Part shown: piece after piece, positions 24,457-34,084 of the stretch | Layout: every line of letters starts with the position of its first letter | Position numbering within the stretch: position 1 is the stretch's first letter | Source: Bacillota bacterium | Lineage (GTDB): Bacteria; Bacillota; Sulfobacillia; Sulfobacillales; Sulfobacillaceae | DNA: 64,000 bases | Assembly (NCBI GenBank): GCA_021784595.1 | Contig: JAJYHT010000057.1 | Coordinates: 1-64,000 of the forward strand | Reading direction: 5' to 3' | The notes under the pieces: generated by a model | What the model saw: only the letters and a program-made list of their open reading frames with translations | Told to the model about the DNA's origin: nothing | Database searches by the model: none | Translations under genes and position numbers: made by a program

Positions 24457-27130
24457 GGTCATACTCCTTCGCCAACTCCATCCATGCACGCAGTTCCCCC
24501 ACGCTCCACTCCGTCACGGAGCGCTTGGTCATGGGTTCCATTATCAAGGAGGTCAAATAGTGCTTTTGTTCGATAAGCGCATCAATCCGTTCTTCAATGG
24601 TGCCGCGGCTCACAAATTTGTAACTGGTGACTGGCTCCGTCTGGCCGAGCCGCCATACTCTGTCGGTGGCCTGATCTTCAACCGCGGGATTCCACCAGCG
24701 GTCGTAATGAATGACTCGGGACGCCGATTGCAAGTTGAGTCCCACTCCCCCGGCTTTTAACGAAGCAATGAGAATGGCGGGGCGCGAGGACTGATTGAAC
24801 CGCCCGACCACCGTATCGCGCATGTTGGCCGATAAGCCCCCGTGAAAAATCTCCACAGCTACCGCATACCGATCACGGCAAAATGTTTGCAACAGGGTGG
24901 CCATCCGTACATATTGAGTGAATATCACCACTTTGTGCCCTTCCTCCAACGTATTGACCAGAAGATGATCCAGCCGCATTAATTTGCCCGATCGATCGCG
25001 CTGGGCGATATCTTGGTTCAAATATTGGGCTGGATGGTTGACGATTTGCTTTAAGGCGCCAATCGCTCGAAGAATCAATCCGCGGCGGGCCATGACCGGC
25101 AACGAGTCGCCATGGGCCATTTGGTCGATGAATTGGTCGACCACGGCCCGGTACAAAACAATTTGTTCTTCCTGCAATGCAACCCATTCGGTTTGCTCTG
25201 TTTTCGCAGGCAAATCATCTCGGATGCCAGGATCGCTCTTTGTGCGCCGCAACACAAACGGCGCTACCGCACGAGTCAACTCATCGGCCACTATTTGGCG
25301 TTCTTCACTGATGCCATGAACGATAGGTCGCTCAAACAAGTTTTGGAATGCTTGGGCGCTGCCCAATAGCCCAGGGTTCAAAAGATCCATGACCGCCCAT
25401 AAGTCCAGCAAGCGATTTTCAATGGGAGTTCCTGTCAAAGCAATGCGCCACTGGGCGGGTAGGAGCGACAGCGCTTGGGCTCTTAGAGTATGACGGTTTT
25501 TCACGTGTTGCGCTTCGTCAACGACAATTCCATCCCATGGCACTTGCGCCATGACAAGCCGGTCGCGAACCACCGTATCGTACGTGGAAATCACTACCGT
25601 GCGTTCGTGTTCGAGGGCTAAGGGAGCTCTCTGACGTCCGCTGTGGAGGACTACATGGACTAAAGGGGCAAAGCGTGCCCATTCATTGACCCAATTGGAC
25701 GCAATCGAAAGCGGACACACTACTAGGATAGCTGCCCGGCGATGGGCATTTTGCCGCCAAAAATCCACGATCGCCGCAATGACTTCGACGGTTTTTCCCA
25801 GTCCCATATCATCAGCCAGCAAAGACCCTAAGTTGCGTTCCATTCTGGCGCGCAACCAGCGTACCCCTTCAACTTGATACAGTGGCAGGTTACCCTCAAA
25901 GCCCGATTGTTCCATATCAATGTCAGGACCGCTACCAAGTAATTGTTGCACGCGATCCCGAATTGCCGGAACCAATGATGGGTCTTGTCGTCGTGCGGAT
26001 AATTCTTCAAAATATAGGTGCCCTAAACTTTGCTTTGGTTGATGGATGGTTCGCAAAAGAGTGCGCGCTCGATGAACAAGATCTTCACTGAGCACAATCC
26101 ATTTCTGATCCCACCGAATTCTCGCGGTCTGATTTTTTGCAATCTTGGCTAAGTCTTCTTCCGACAGCGTTTGGCCATCAAGCAGGACTTCCCATTGCAC
26201 ATCCAACCATTGTCGAGCGTCCAAGGTCTTAGGATGCCAATCCTCTTTAATGCTGGGTCGAACCACCAGCCGATGTTGAAGCCACCGTTTGGGAATCTGC
26301 ACTTCAATGCCCAATTCGTGCAGTCGCCCCAACTCGTGATCCCAAAAGACATCCAAGTCGCTGCCGCTAGCCAAAACTTCGGGTCCGTCCAATAGTTGAC
26401 GCCAGGCAGTCCAAGCGTTTCCCCAACGCAAGGCTACAGTATGGCGCAGATCCCGGTCTGCCTCATCGGTCACGGAAACGGCCACCGCCTCGTCTGACAC
26501 GTCACGCAAGCGCACTACCCAGGATTCATACCCGGGTGTCTGGCTGAGGTTGCGCAAGTCCAATTGAGCCTTTTCGCGCCAGCCTTGAATAGCTTGGAGC
26601 ACTACAACACGCTCATCCTCAGAAAGTGGCCATCGATTAGGCGCTGCAGCCACCCGGTTGGCTAAACGACGGCCGAGCGAACCGCCTATGGTGCGGGGCA
26701 ACGATAAAACGCCACTGGCTTGTGCCACCCGTGACTCGGTCCAGGCATTTAACCATCCGCTAAACTGGCCGAGATAGGATTCTGGTGTCCAAGGCCACAT
26801 GGCGCACACGTCATCGTACGCCTTTTCAATGGGCGATAGGTCGCCTATGAGTGTCCATCCGATACGGACGGTTTCGTCCATCTCCAAGGATGCAGAAGGC
26901 ACAGCCAATCCTAAAAGAAACCGTTCGAGCGCGACATTATGCCAGGCTTGTATCCATTGGGCCATACTATCCTGGTGGTCTTTGCTCCAGCTCCAGACCA
27001 TGTCCCAGGCATGAAACGTTAGTCCCGACTTGTTAGTCCATGGATTAGGGATGCGGCACCAAAGTCCCGCGTGATTATCATGAAATCCCGGCAACACGCT
27101 TTGTGCGGGTGGTATCCGAAAAATACTCAT
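24446..27130 (-). CDS. SNF2-family helicase
   Basis: About 894 residues. The ATPase motor occupies the C-terminal half: Walker A in SLLADDMGLGKTVEVIAAI, the DEAQ box VDEAQHVKNR, LTGTPIENRLLDLW, and the second lobe with VVIFTQYVRM, LKAGGVGLNLQSASRVI and DRVWRLGQTEPV. The N-terminal half is poorly conserved, as in bacterial SNF2 proteins with a SNF2_N-associated domain. These enzymes move along double-stranded DNA and are linked to repair or transcription recycling. The start is uncertain: the ATG at 27130 lacks a ribosome site but has TATACT close upstream, suggesting a leaderless message; a GTG at 27184 is the alternative. Confidence 0.9.
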   Translation of the reverse strand: MSIFRIPPAQSVLPGFHDNHAGLWCRIPNPWTNKSGLTFHAWDMVWSWSKDHQDSMAQWIQAWHNVALERFLLGLAVPSASLEMDETVRIGWTLIGDLSPIEKAYDDVCAMWPWTPESYLGQFSGWLNAWTESRVAQASGVLSLPRTIGGSLGRRLANRVAAAPNRWPLSEDERVVVLQAIQGWREKAQLDLRNLSQTPGYESWVVRLRDVSDEAVAVSVTDEADRDLRHTVALRWGNAWTAWRQLLDGPEVLASGSDLDVFWDHELGRLHELGIEVQIPKRWLQHRLVVRPSIKEDWHPKTLDARQWLDVQWEVLLDGQTLSEEDLAKIAKNQTARIRWDQKWIVLSEDLVHRARTLLRTIHQPKQSLGHLYFEELSARRQDPSLVPAIRDRVQQLLGSGPDIDMEQSGFEGNLPLYQVEGVRWLRARMERNLGSLLADDMGLGKTVEVIAAIVDFWRQNAHRRAAILVVCPLSIASNWVNEWARFAPLVHVVLHSGRQRAPLALEHERTVVISTYDTVVRDRLVMAQVPWDGIVVDEAQHVKNRHTLRAQALSLLPAQWRIALTGTPIENRLLDLWAVMDLLNPGLLGSAQAFQNLFERPIVHGISEERQIVADELTRAVAPFVLRRTKSDPGIRDDLPAKTEQTEWVALQEEQIVLYRAVVDQFIDQMAHGDSLPVMARRGLILRAIGALKQIVNHPAQYLNQDIAQRDRSGKLMRLDHLLVNTLEEGHKVVIFTQYVRMATLLQTFCRDRYAVAVEIFHGGLSANMRDTVVGRFNQSSRPAILIASLKAGGVGLNLQSASRVIHYDRWWNPAVEDQATDRVWRLGQTEPVTSYKFVSRGTIEERIDALIEQKHYLTSLIMEPMTKRSVTEWSVGELRAWMELAKEYDHDS

Positions 27131-27230
27131 TGTTACAGTATAAGAGAATTGAAGCATAAGAGCCATCATTAAAGAAGTGCGCACTTAGTAAATGGTCATT
27201 TTCGGCGCAGTGAGGATGGCGCCAATGCAG

Positions 27231-27416
27231 TTAAATTTGGCCAGGCGACACGGGATGGCGAAACCGTGCTGCATCAGCATAAATGGTTTCCCATGAGTCA
27301 CTTTCAAACCGACACACCGGATACTCCGAACAGGCGATACGCAAATTTCCCTGGGCATCTTCCATTTCTTGCAAATACCCCATATGACACTGCGGACAAG
27401 AAACCACAGCAAACAC
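27231..27416 (-). CDS. Small zinc-ribbon protein
   Basis: A 61-residue protein. CPQC near the N-terminus and CSEYPVC about 20 residues later form a zinc ribbon like those at the C-terminus of topoisomerase I. The rest (RFESDSWETIYADA) is unremarkable. The start is probably the GTG at 27416, with GGGGG immediately upstream. It precedes the helicase gene by about 100 bases on the same strand and may be co-transcribed, hinting at a nucleic-acid role. Other frames across this stretch look like chance. Confidence 0.6.
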   Translation of the reverse strand: MFAVVSCPQCHMGYLQEMEDAQGNLRIACSEYPVCRFESDSWETIYADAARFRHPVSPGQI

Positions 27417-27626
27417 CCCCTAAAAATGTGAGATCTATCCCCTATTGTCTCTCGATCAGCTAATATTATAGCATAAGATGTTAGATCCAAGACGGCCATC
27501 TCCAGTGTAATGATAGGTTTTCTGTACAACCTTGCCATTATTGGCATTGAATGGCGGGAATCTGATAAAATAAGCTCAGGATGCATATCATTCATGGCAG
27601 CATGTCAAAATTGCGGAGGAGTCCTT

Positions 27627-28868
27627 ATGGATCCGTTGCCCATTATTGCCTTGGGGTTAGCTGCGGGGCGTGGAGAACGCGTGCGGCCCCTGACCCTCAA
27701 AGGTACCAATTATCTCCGGTCTAAGGCCGTCATTCGTTTTATGGGCCGACGCATCATTCACTGGCAACTCAATTGGTTGGGCGAGCAAGGCGTACATAAT
27801 GCCTTGATTGTTGCTAAGGGAATGGAAAATCGCTACCAGGTTAAAAGCAATGTGGGATATCAATATCGGGGCATTTCAGTGTACTACTCTCCGCCTAGTC
27901 TAGATCATTTGGATACCGGGAGCGGTGATGCCACACTCCGTAACGTAGCCTACTTCGGATTGGATCAGCCGGTACTGGTTTTTCCGGTGGATAGTCTGTT
28001 TGATTTGGACTTGCGCGGATTATATGACTTATATCAAAGCACGGGCGCCGATGCTGTCGTGGTTACTGCACAGACAACCGCCGACCACATATTGGGCCGC
28101 TATGGGGTGGTGCTGTCAGATGATTCTCAACGCATCACAGCTTTTAAAGAAAAGCCTGGCGTGGATGAGTTGATGTCGTTGGCAGCAACCGCATCGTGGG
28201 AAGAGACCAAGCCTGTGCCATTTTGGATGAATGCCGGCGTGTACTTGATGCGTCCAGAGGTTGTGCAGGATCTTAACAACAGCGATGCCCTGCAATTAAT
28301 GCGTCGGGATCGTCTGGACTTTGGCAAGGATTTGTTGCCGTGGATGGTGAAGGAGCATTTTAAAGTCTATGCCTATCCAGCGCACGATGTCGGCGATTTA
28401 GGCAACATCCCGGACTTTTTGGCAACCATGCAAAGGGTTCTTCAGGGTCAAATGGCTTTAGACTGGCCCGAACATCCGATTGGCTTGCCGTTCTCCAACC
28501 GTGCGCAACCAAGAGTACATCCGACCGCGGTAGTGGAAAACAGTTATCTTGGCATCAACGTGCAGGTGGGACCTCATGCTAAAATTCGAAACGCAACATT
28601 GGCGGATGACGTCATTGTGGAACCATATGCCGAGGTATTTCAATCCCATGTCGATGAAGGGTGTTATATTGAGTCGTATGCCCGGGTGCATCAATCACTG
28701 CTTGGCGTCATGGTCAAAGTCCTGTCAAGCGCTGACCGGCCTACCTCCATCACTGAATATAGCGGGCTTGGTGATGAAGTCACAATCGAGCCGGGCACCC
28801 GGTTAGAAGGAGCGATTATTCATCCGCGCACCCATGTGTACGGCGACAAAGTTGTCGAATTTGGCTAA
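27627..28868 (+). CDS. Nucleotidyltransferase-type sugar-phosphate enzyme (NDP-sugar pyrophosphorylase family)
   Basis: A 413-residue protein. GGAGGA at 27615-27620 sets the ATG. The N-terminus has the nucleotide-binding motif ALGLAAGRGERVRPLTLKG, then LVFPVDSLFDLDL with the metal-binding Asp region, and AFKEKPGV. The C-terminal part is a left-handed beta-helix of hexapeptide repeats (VHPTAVVENSYLGINVQVGP onward). This is the design of glucose-1-phosphate or mannose-1-phosphate nucleotidyltransferases; the LKG in place of the usual PKP is unusual. It may feed trehalose or polysaccharide synthesis nearby. The exact sugar and nucleotide cannot be told. Confidence 0.8.
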   Translation: MDPLPIIALGLAAGRGERVRPLTLKGTNYLRSKAVIRFMGRRIIHWQLNWLGEQGVHNALIVAKGMENRYQVKSNVGYQYRGISVYYSPPSLDHLDTGSGDATLRNVAYFGLDQPVLVFPVDSLFDLDLRGLYDLYQSTGADAVVVTAQTTADHILGRYGVVLSDDSQRITAFKEKPGVDELMSLAATASWEETKPVPFWMNAGVYLMRPEVVQDLNNSDALQLMRRDRLDFGKDLLPWMVKEHFKVYAYPAHDVGDLGNIPDFLATMQRVLQGQMALDWPEHPIGLPFSNRAQPRVHPTAVVENSYLGINVQVGPHAKIRNATLADDVIVEPYAEVFQSHVDEGCYIESYARVHQSLLGVMVKVLSSADRPTSITEYSGLGDEVTIEPGTRLEGAIIHPRTHVYGDKVVEFG

Positions 28869-28882
28869 GTAGGCTTCATTTA

Positions 28883-30022
28883 TCACCTTGCTGGCGGCTG
28901 TTCCGGATTTGTGTCCCCCGAACTAGCCGCCGTCTGGCTAGGTAGGACCACTTTTTCCCGCCAGACTCTAACCGCTGCCACCCAGGCTGCTACCAAAATG
29001 CCCGCCGCGGGTACGGCAAACAGAGCTCCCCAAATGCCCTGCAGTTCCGCGCCGATCATTAAGGCGACCACCGAGAGCACCGGGTGCAGACCTACTTGAT
29101 TGCGAATAATCCGGGGTCCCAAAATTTGTGATTCGACTAAATGAATAGCCGCCAAAAGAACCAAGACTTCGGGAACTGCCACCCATGGATTGTTGAACAA
29201 GGCGAGGATAAGGGGTAAGATTGCTCCCAGCACTGGTCCTAACAACGGAATCAGTTCCATGACCGAAGCGAATACACCAATCACCAAAGGATACGGCAAG
29301 CCGATAATCCAACTTCCCAGCCCAAAACCCGTGCCAACGATCAGTGACAAGAGAAACTGGCCTCGCACGTACCCGCCCACGACACGGGTCAATGTGTGTT
29401 CCACAGCTAATAAACTCTCACGGTGCTGATTGGGCACCAAGCGTAAAACCGCCATTTGGATGCGGTCTGCTTCTAACAGCAAGTACACGGTGATAAAGAG
29501 AATAATTACGCCATCGACGATAAAGTCGATTAAGTTGGTCACAATGACCACCGTTTGCCGCACCACCAGGGTCGACATCTGGCCCATGCTGCTGAAGATC
29601 TTGTCCTCGATTTGCGGCACATTAATTTTCAGCCCAATATTGGACAGCCCATTTAAAATTCCTGGGGTATGTTGGACTACGACGTGAAATTCTCCAGGCA
29701 GCTTAGTAACCAAGGTGGCCAACTGGGCCGCGATTACGGTGACCAATAAGACGCCGCCTGCGACGAGCAGCAGCACGCTGGTTCCCACGATCACCAACAC
29801 TGCCCATGGACGCTTCCAAACCAAAGCGACTTTTTCCACTAGCGGGCTGAGGGTTATTTCGAACATCATCGCCAACACTAGCACTACGACGACGTTAGCT
29901 ACCCGCGAGAGTGCCATGGCAGCAGCGATTAAAATAATGCCGATGCCAATAATGACCAGCACAATGTCACGGGTCCGCGCGATGGCCATATTGAATCGGT
30001 TGGGTGATGGTGGATTGGTCAT
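28883..30022 (-). CDS. AI-2E family transporter
   Basis: A 379-residue membrane protein with about eight hydrophobic segments. The C-terminal half has the family's conserved run: GLPYPLVIGVFASVMELIPL, then GPVLGAILPLILALFNNPW and LGPRIIRNQVGLHPVLSVVA. AI-2E proteins include autoinducer-2 exporters and sodium-proton exchangers; the function of most, including this one, is unproven. The tail is charged and short (TAASSGDTNPEQPPAR). It converges on the nucleotidyltransferase gene, 14 bases away, and is divergent from murJ. Confidence 0.87.
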   Translation of the reverse strand: MTNPPSPNRFNMAIARTRDIVLVIIGIGIILIAAAMALSRVANVVVVLVLAMMFEITLSPLVEKVALVWKRPWAVLVIVGTSVLLLVAGGVLLVTVIAAQLATLVTKLPGEFHVVVQHTPGILNGLSNIGLKINVPQIEDKIFSSMGQMSTLVVRQTVVIVTNLIDFIVDGVIILFITVYLLLEADRIQMAVLRLVPNQHRESLLAVEHTLTRVVGGYVRGQFLLSLIVGTGFGLGSWIIGLPYPLVIGVFASVMELIPLLGPVLGAILPLILALFNNPWVAVPEVLVLLAAIHLVESQILGPRIIRNQVGLHPVLSVVALMIGAELQGIWGALFAVPAAGILVAAWVAAVRVWREKVVLPSQTAASSGDTNPEQPPAR

Positions 30023-30200
30023 TCAGAGCCCCCTGCCAATCGGTAGTGTGGTTTTTCTCCTTCCATTCTATCGGTTATCACGGTATGGCGAATAGCCTAT
30101 AAGCTAAATTTGCTGAATCGCGCCCGTTCGTCGTCATCTTTCGTTCTAATACCAAATCGCCAGCCAGGTCCTGGTATACTACAGAGAATGAAGTTTTGAA

Positions 30201-31805
30201 TTGGTAGGAGGATGCACTCTGGCAGATGATAGCCGCCCCCGTCAATCGCGGCCTCGCTCTCACAGCATCGGGACGTCGGCCACCATCATATTTGGAGCCA
30301 CCTTAATCAGTCGAATCAGTGGCTTCTTCCGCGAAATTGTGATGGCGGCCTATTTTGGCACGTCGCAAGCCACTGACGCGTGGCTTATGGCTTCAATGCT
30401 GCCGAATTTATTGTTTAGTACTGTCAATGCCGCGATTTCCACCACCGTGGTTCCCATGTTGACTCAAGGTGACGCGCAATACTCCGAGCCATCGGTTCAA
30501 CGCTTTCTGAATGAACTGTTCACCAGCATTGTCGTGATTTCGTTGGGTTTAATTGTGTTTGGGGAAATTTTAGCCCCAGAAATCATTCATTGGGTCGCTC
30601 TGGGCTTTCATGGGCCAGAAATTCCTTTAACCATTGCAATGACGCGCATTATGGTACCTACCATAATCTTTTGGGGACTGTCTGGAATCATTGTGGGCAT
30701 ATTACAAGAGAGGGAGCAATATTTTCTCCCTTCTCTCTCCCCCGTGGCTATTAATTTGGTCCGCATTGTCACAATCATTGTGCTCGGCAAATTATGGGGA
30801 ATCAAAGGGGTGGCAGTGGGATTCACTTTGGCGGTGGTGTCCCAATTGTTCGTCACCTGGCCTGCGTTGCGCAGTCTTCATCTTCACCTCCATTTCCGTT
30901 GGCACTTTGGCCATCCTTTGCTTCGACAAATGATTAAGATGGCGGGTCCCTTTTTCTTAGTCAGCTCGGTGGGGACGGTGGGGGTAATTGTCGACCGCAT
31001 TTTGGCTTCCACGCAGGTCACCGGAAGCCTGGCAGCGCTAAATTATTCGTATGTGCTAGTACAGATTCCGGTGGGACTGGTTGTGGCGTCATTGGCAACC
31101 CCTATCTATACGCGACTGTCACAGCACCATAGCCATCATGATGATCAATTGTTCCATGCATTGGCGATGAAGGGATTCCGGCTAGTGCTGCTCGTGATTG
31201 TGCCCATTACCATCTGGTTCATCGTTTTGCGCGTTCCCATTTTGCGGCTACTCTACCAGCATGGCGCCTTTTCCAACCGGTCCACGGATTTGACGGCCGG
31301 CACTTTGCTATACTTTTCCTTAGGACTTCCTGGCTTTGGCTTGTCATTTTATTTACAAAAGCTGTTTTTTGCCACTCAAAATACCCGCAGTCCTTCGCGT
31401 TATAGCATAATTACGATTGTGGTCAACATTACCGCAGACTTAATCTTGGTCCAAGTAATGCACACGGATGGCTTAGCCTTAGCCACCGCGCTGGCTGCCT
31501 GGGTCAATAGCAGCCTATTGACCTGGGCGGCGTTTCGGGATCGGAAGGCACGGACCCGTTTGGGTTTTCGCAAAACCTTCGTCATGCTCTTGTTAGCAGT
31601 CATCCCCATGATTTTAGTACTTTTTGGCATGCGCGAATGGGTTGGCCTTAACCAGGTCACCGGCATTATTCCGCTATTTATCGGCTTGTTGGCAACCACG
31701 CTGATTTCCGGGCTTTTCTTTCTTATGATATTGGCCGGGCTGCATTATCCGGAAATTGATGATGCACGCCGGTGGATAACGGCCCGATACCGAACCCAGG
31801 GGTAA
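30201..31805 (+). CDS. murJ: MurJ/MviN-type lipid II flippase
   Basis: A 534-residue polytopic protein with about fourteen hydrophobic segments. The N-terminus has the family signature ISRISGFFREIVMAAYFGTS, followed by ATDAWLMASMLPNLL. MurJ flips lipid II across the membrane for peptidoglycan synthesis; related MATE-like flippases move other lipid-linked sugars, and its place beside sugar genes leaves that open. The start is uncertain: a TTG at 30201 has no ribosome site, whereas the AGGAGG at 30207-30212 sits six bases before a CTG at 30219, giving MADDSRPRQ. The gene ends 55 bases before otsA. Confidence 0.88.
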   Translation: MVGGCTLADDSRPRQSRPRSHSIGTSATIIFGATLISRISGFFREIVMAAYFGTSQATDAWLMASMLPNLLFSTVNAAISTTVVPMLTQGDAQYSEPSVQRFLNELFTSIVVISLGLIVFGEILAPEIIHWVALGFHGPEIPLTIAMTRIMVPTIIFWGLSGIIVGILQEREQYFLPSLSPVAINLVRIVTIIVLGKLWGIKGVAVGFTLAVVSQLFVTWPALRSLHLHLHFRWHFGHPLLRQMIKMAGPFFLVSSVGTVGVIVDRILASTQVTGSLAALNYSYVLVQIPVGLVVASLATPIYTRLSQHHSHHDDQLFHALAMKGFRLVLLVIVPITIWFIVLRVPILRLLYQHGAFSNRSTDLTAGTLLYFSLGLPGFGLSFYLQKLFFATQNTRSPSRYSIITIVVNITADLILVQVMHTDGLALATALAAWVNSSLLTWAAFRDRKARTRLGFRKTFVMLLLAVIPMILVLFGMREWVGLNQVTGIIPLFIGLLATTLISGLFFLMILAGLHYPEIDDARRWITARYRTQG

Positions 31806-31860
31806 TGTCTGGCGCCTGGTTATGCTACCATTAGAGAGAAGACACGACCTGGAGGACTTT

Positions 31861-33309
31861 ATGGGATCTCAGAACACACCACGCTCGCTGGTGGTAGTCA
31901 CCAATCGCGAACCCTATATTGATGAAAAAACAGGGCAAACTGTTCGGCGACTGCAAACGGCAGGGGGCGTCGTTTCCGCCCTGGATCCGTTGCTGCAGAA
32001 AATTCATGGAGCGTGGGTTGCCTGGGGAAGCGGATCGGCCGACCGACAGACGGCGCCACATGGAATGATGATGGTTCCTCCTCATGCTCCCCAATATGAG
32101 CTCCACCGGGTTTTCCTGTCCCCTGAGGAAGTCAATGGCTATTACAACCGTTATGCCAACCAAGGCCTGTGGCCTTTGAGCCACATGTTGATTGAACGCA
32201 CGCAATTCTCCCGCGAGGCATTCCATATCTATCGCGCGGTTAACCTCAAATTTGCGCGGCGGGTGGCGCAAATTGCTCCTGAACATGGTGCGGTTTTCTC
32301 CCATGATTACCATTTGGCGCTATTTGCCCGTCTTATCCGAGAAATGCGGCCGGATTTGGCCTCCGCCCACTTCTGGCATATTCCGTGGCCTCCGTTTGCG
32401 ATATTTCGGCTTTGCCCACAACATCAGGAAATCGTTCGCGGCCTATTGGGCGCGGACATTTTGGGATTTCAAACTCCTCAGGACGTAGACAACTTTCTTA
32501 CCGCAGTGGAACGCGGATTGAAATATCCGGTGAGTCGGGAAGACGGTGTCGTTGTGGTCGGACAGCGCCAAGTGCAGGTCCGGGCATATCCCATATCGGT
32601 TGACATCACAGCTATAGAGCACATGGTTGCCACGCCGCGTATCGCCCGTTGGTCTCGCGCTATTCGACACCGCGCCCAAAAAGAAAATGTCATGCTGGGA
32701 ATTTCGGTAGACCGGGCTGACTATACCAAGGGCATTTTACAGCGGCTGGCGGCGTTGGACAAATTTTTTGAGCGATATCCGCAATATCGTGAACGTGTTT
32801 CGTTTTTGCAAGTCGTCGTCCCCACCCGCACCGAGGTGCGGGAATACCGCACCTTGTACCAAAAGGTTACGGAAGACTCCGAGCGCATCAATCTCAAATA
32901 TTCCCGCAATGCCTGGCGGCCCATAATCCATGTCCGGCGAAGTCTTGACCGTCCCCGTTTGATGGGTCTCTTTCGGGCGGCCGATTTTGCTATGGTCAGC
33001 TCGTTGTTTGACGGGATGAATCTTGTCGCCAAAGAGTTCATTTCGGCTCAAGTGGACAATCACGGGGTCTTGCTGCTAAGCGAGACGGCAGGGGCTGCCA
33101 ATGAATTAGAGGAGGCCTTTAACTTCAATCCGCTGGATGCAGGAAATTTTGCCGAACAGCTCCACCAAGCGCTAACCACGCCATTAGCGGAACGTTCACG
33201 CCGTATTCGGGTCATGCGAGAACAGATCCACCGTCATACCATCTACGACTGGATGAACCACATCGTTTCCGCACTGGAAGCCGTAGCGAAAGACTATGCC
33301 TCTCGATAG
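31861..33309 (+). CDS. otsA: Trehalose-6-phosphate synthase
   Basis: A 482-residue GT20 enzyme that joins UDP- or other NDP-glucose to glucose-6-phosphate. Family motifs include RRLQTAGGVVSALDP near the N-terminus, VFSHDYHLALFARLIRE, FWHIPWPPFAIFRLCP, GFQTPQDVDNFL, GISVDRADYTKGI, and the C-terminal SSLFDGMNLVAKEFISAQ with the sugar-nucleotide binding residues. The ATG at 31861 has TGGAGG 6 bases upstream and is better than a start 13 codons earlier. It overlaps otsB by 14 bases. Trehalose protects acidophiles and thermotolerant bacteria against osmotic and heat stress. Confidence 0.93.
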   Translation: MGSQNTPRSLVVVTNREPYIDEKTGQTVRRLQTAGGVVSALDPLLQKIHGAWVAWGSGSADRQTAPHGMMMVPPHAPQYELHRVFLSPEEVNGYYNRYANQGLWPLSHMLIERTQFSREAFHIYRAVNLKFARRVAQIAPEHGAVFSHDYHLALFARLIREMRPDLASAHFWHIPWPPFAIFRLCPQHQEIVRGLLGADILGFQTPQDVDNFLTAVERGLKYPVSREDGVVVVGQRQVQVRAYPISVDITAIEHMVATPRIARWSRAIRHRAQKENVMLGISVDRADYTKGILQRLAALDKFFERYPQYRERVSFLQVVVPTRTEVREYRTLYQKVTEDSERINLKYSRNAWRPIIHVRRSLDRPRLMGLFRAADFAMVSSLFDGMNLVAKEFISAQVDNHGVLLLSETAGAANELEEAFNFNPLDAGNFAEQLHQALTTPLAERSRRIRVMREQIHRHTIYDWMNHIVSALEAVAKDYASR

Positions 33310-34084
33310 CCGGGCGCTATGGGAAAAGCTGGTCAGACTGCGGGGAACCGCCGGGATGGGCGATCACTGGCTGTGGTGTTTGGACTTTGATGGAACATTG
33401 GTTGACATTGCATCCCGTCCGGATGCCATCATGGTGCCTCCAACGATGGTGGCCGATCTGCACCGTCTCGCTGCCCGGCCTGAACAGACCGTAGCCATTA
33501 TCAGTGGGCGTACTCTAGCGGATTTGCGCCGTTACTTGGGGGACGAGCCGAACTTATGGCTGTCTGGGGACCATGGCGGACAGATCATGGGGCCTAATTT
33601 TCATTGGAACTATCCCATCACGGCCAGGCATCGGCATCGACTAGAGACTCTCTGCAGGCAATGGATAGAAGCGGCCACAAGTCTGCCTGGCGTGATGGTG
33701 GAACCCAAACCGTATTCCTTCAGCATCCACTATCGTTTGGCCGCAGAGTCGGTTAAACAGGCGTTGTACAGCATTATCAAACAAACGCGATGGCCCACCG
33801 ACATGGTTTTGAAAGAAAGCCATCAATGCTTTGAGGTGCATCTGTCGTTAGGGCCGACCAAGGGTCGGGCTGTGGTTGAGATTATGCGCCATCTAGGAGT
33901 CGCTAGGTCTCGGCTAATTACCGTGGCTTTTGGCGACGATCAGACTGATGAGGATATGTTTTTGGCACTTCAAACGGGCATTACGGTGCGCGTGTCCCCC
34001 GCCCCGGTGGATACAGCGGCCCAATATCAGGTGCCTAACCCCGATGCGGTGCGCGAACTTATCCATTGGATGGCGGCTGACTGA
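33296..34084 (+). CDS. otsB: Trehalose-6-phosphate phosphatase
   Basis: A 262-residue HAD phosphatase finishing trehalose synthesis. HAD motif I is WCLDFDGTLVDIA with the nucleophile Asp, motif II TVAIISGRTLADL, and the last acidic motif is VAFGDDQTDEDMF. KPYSFSIHYRLA is the OtsB cap-domain signature. Its ATG lies inside otsA, so the two are coupled. The 3' end overlaps the convergent methyltransferase gene by 26 bases, leaving no room for a separate terminator. Confidence 0.92.
   Translation: MPLDSRALWEKLVRLRGTAGMGDHWLWCLDFDGTLVDIASRPDAIMVPPTMVADLHRLAARPEQTVAIISGRTLADLRRYLGDEPNLWLSGDHGGQIMGPNFHWNYPITARHRHRLETLCRQWIEAATSLPGVMVEPKPYSFSIHYRLAAESVKQALYSIIKQTRWPTDMVLKESHQCFEVHLSLGPTKGRAVVEIMRHLGVARSRLITVAFGDDQTDEDMFLALQTGITVRVSPAPVDTAAQYQVPNPDAVRELIHWMAAD

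Noticed and set aside
27185-27595. A 136-codon leftward frame overlapping the zinc-ribbon gene
   Set aside because: The competing frame has two zinc CxxC-type motifs and a start near GGGGG; this one shows no motif.
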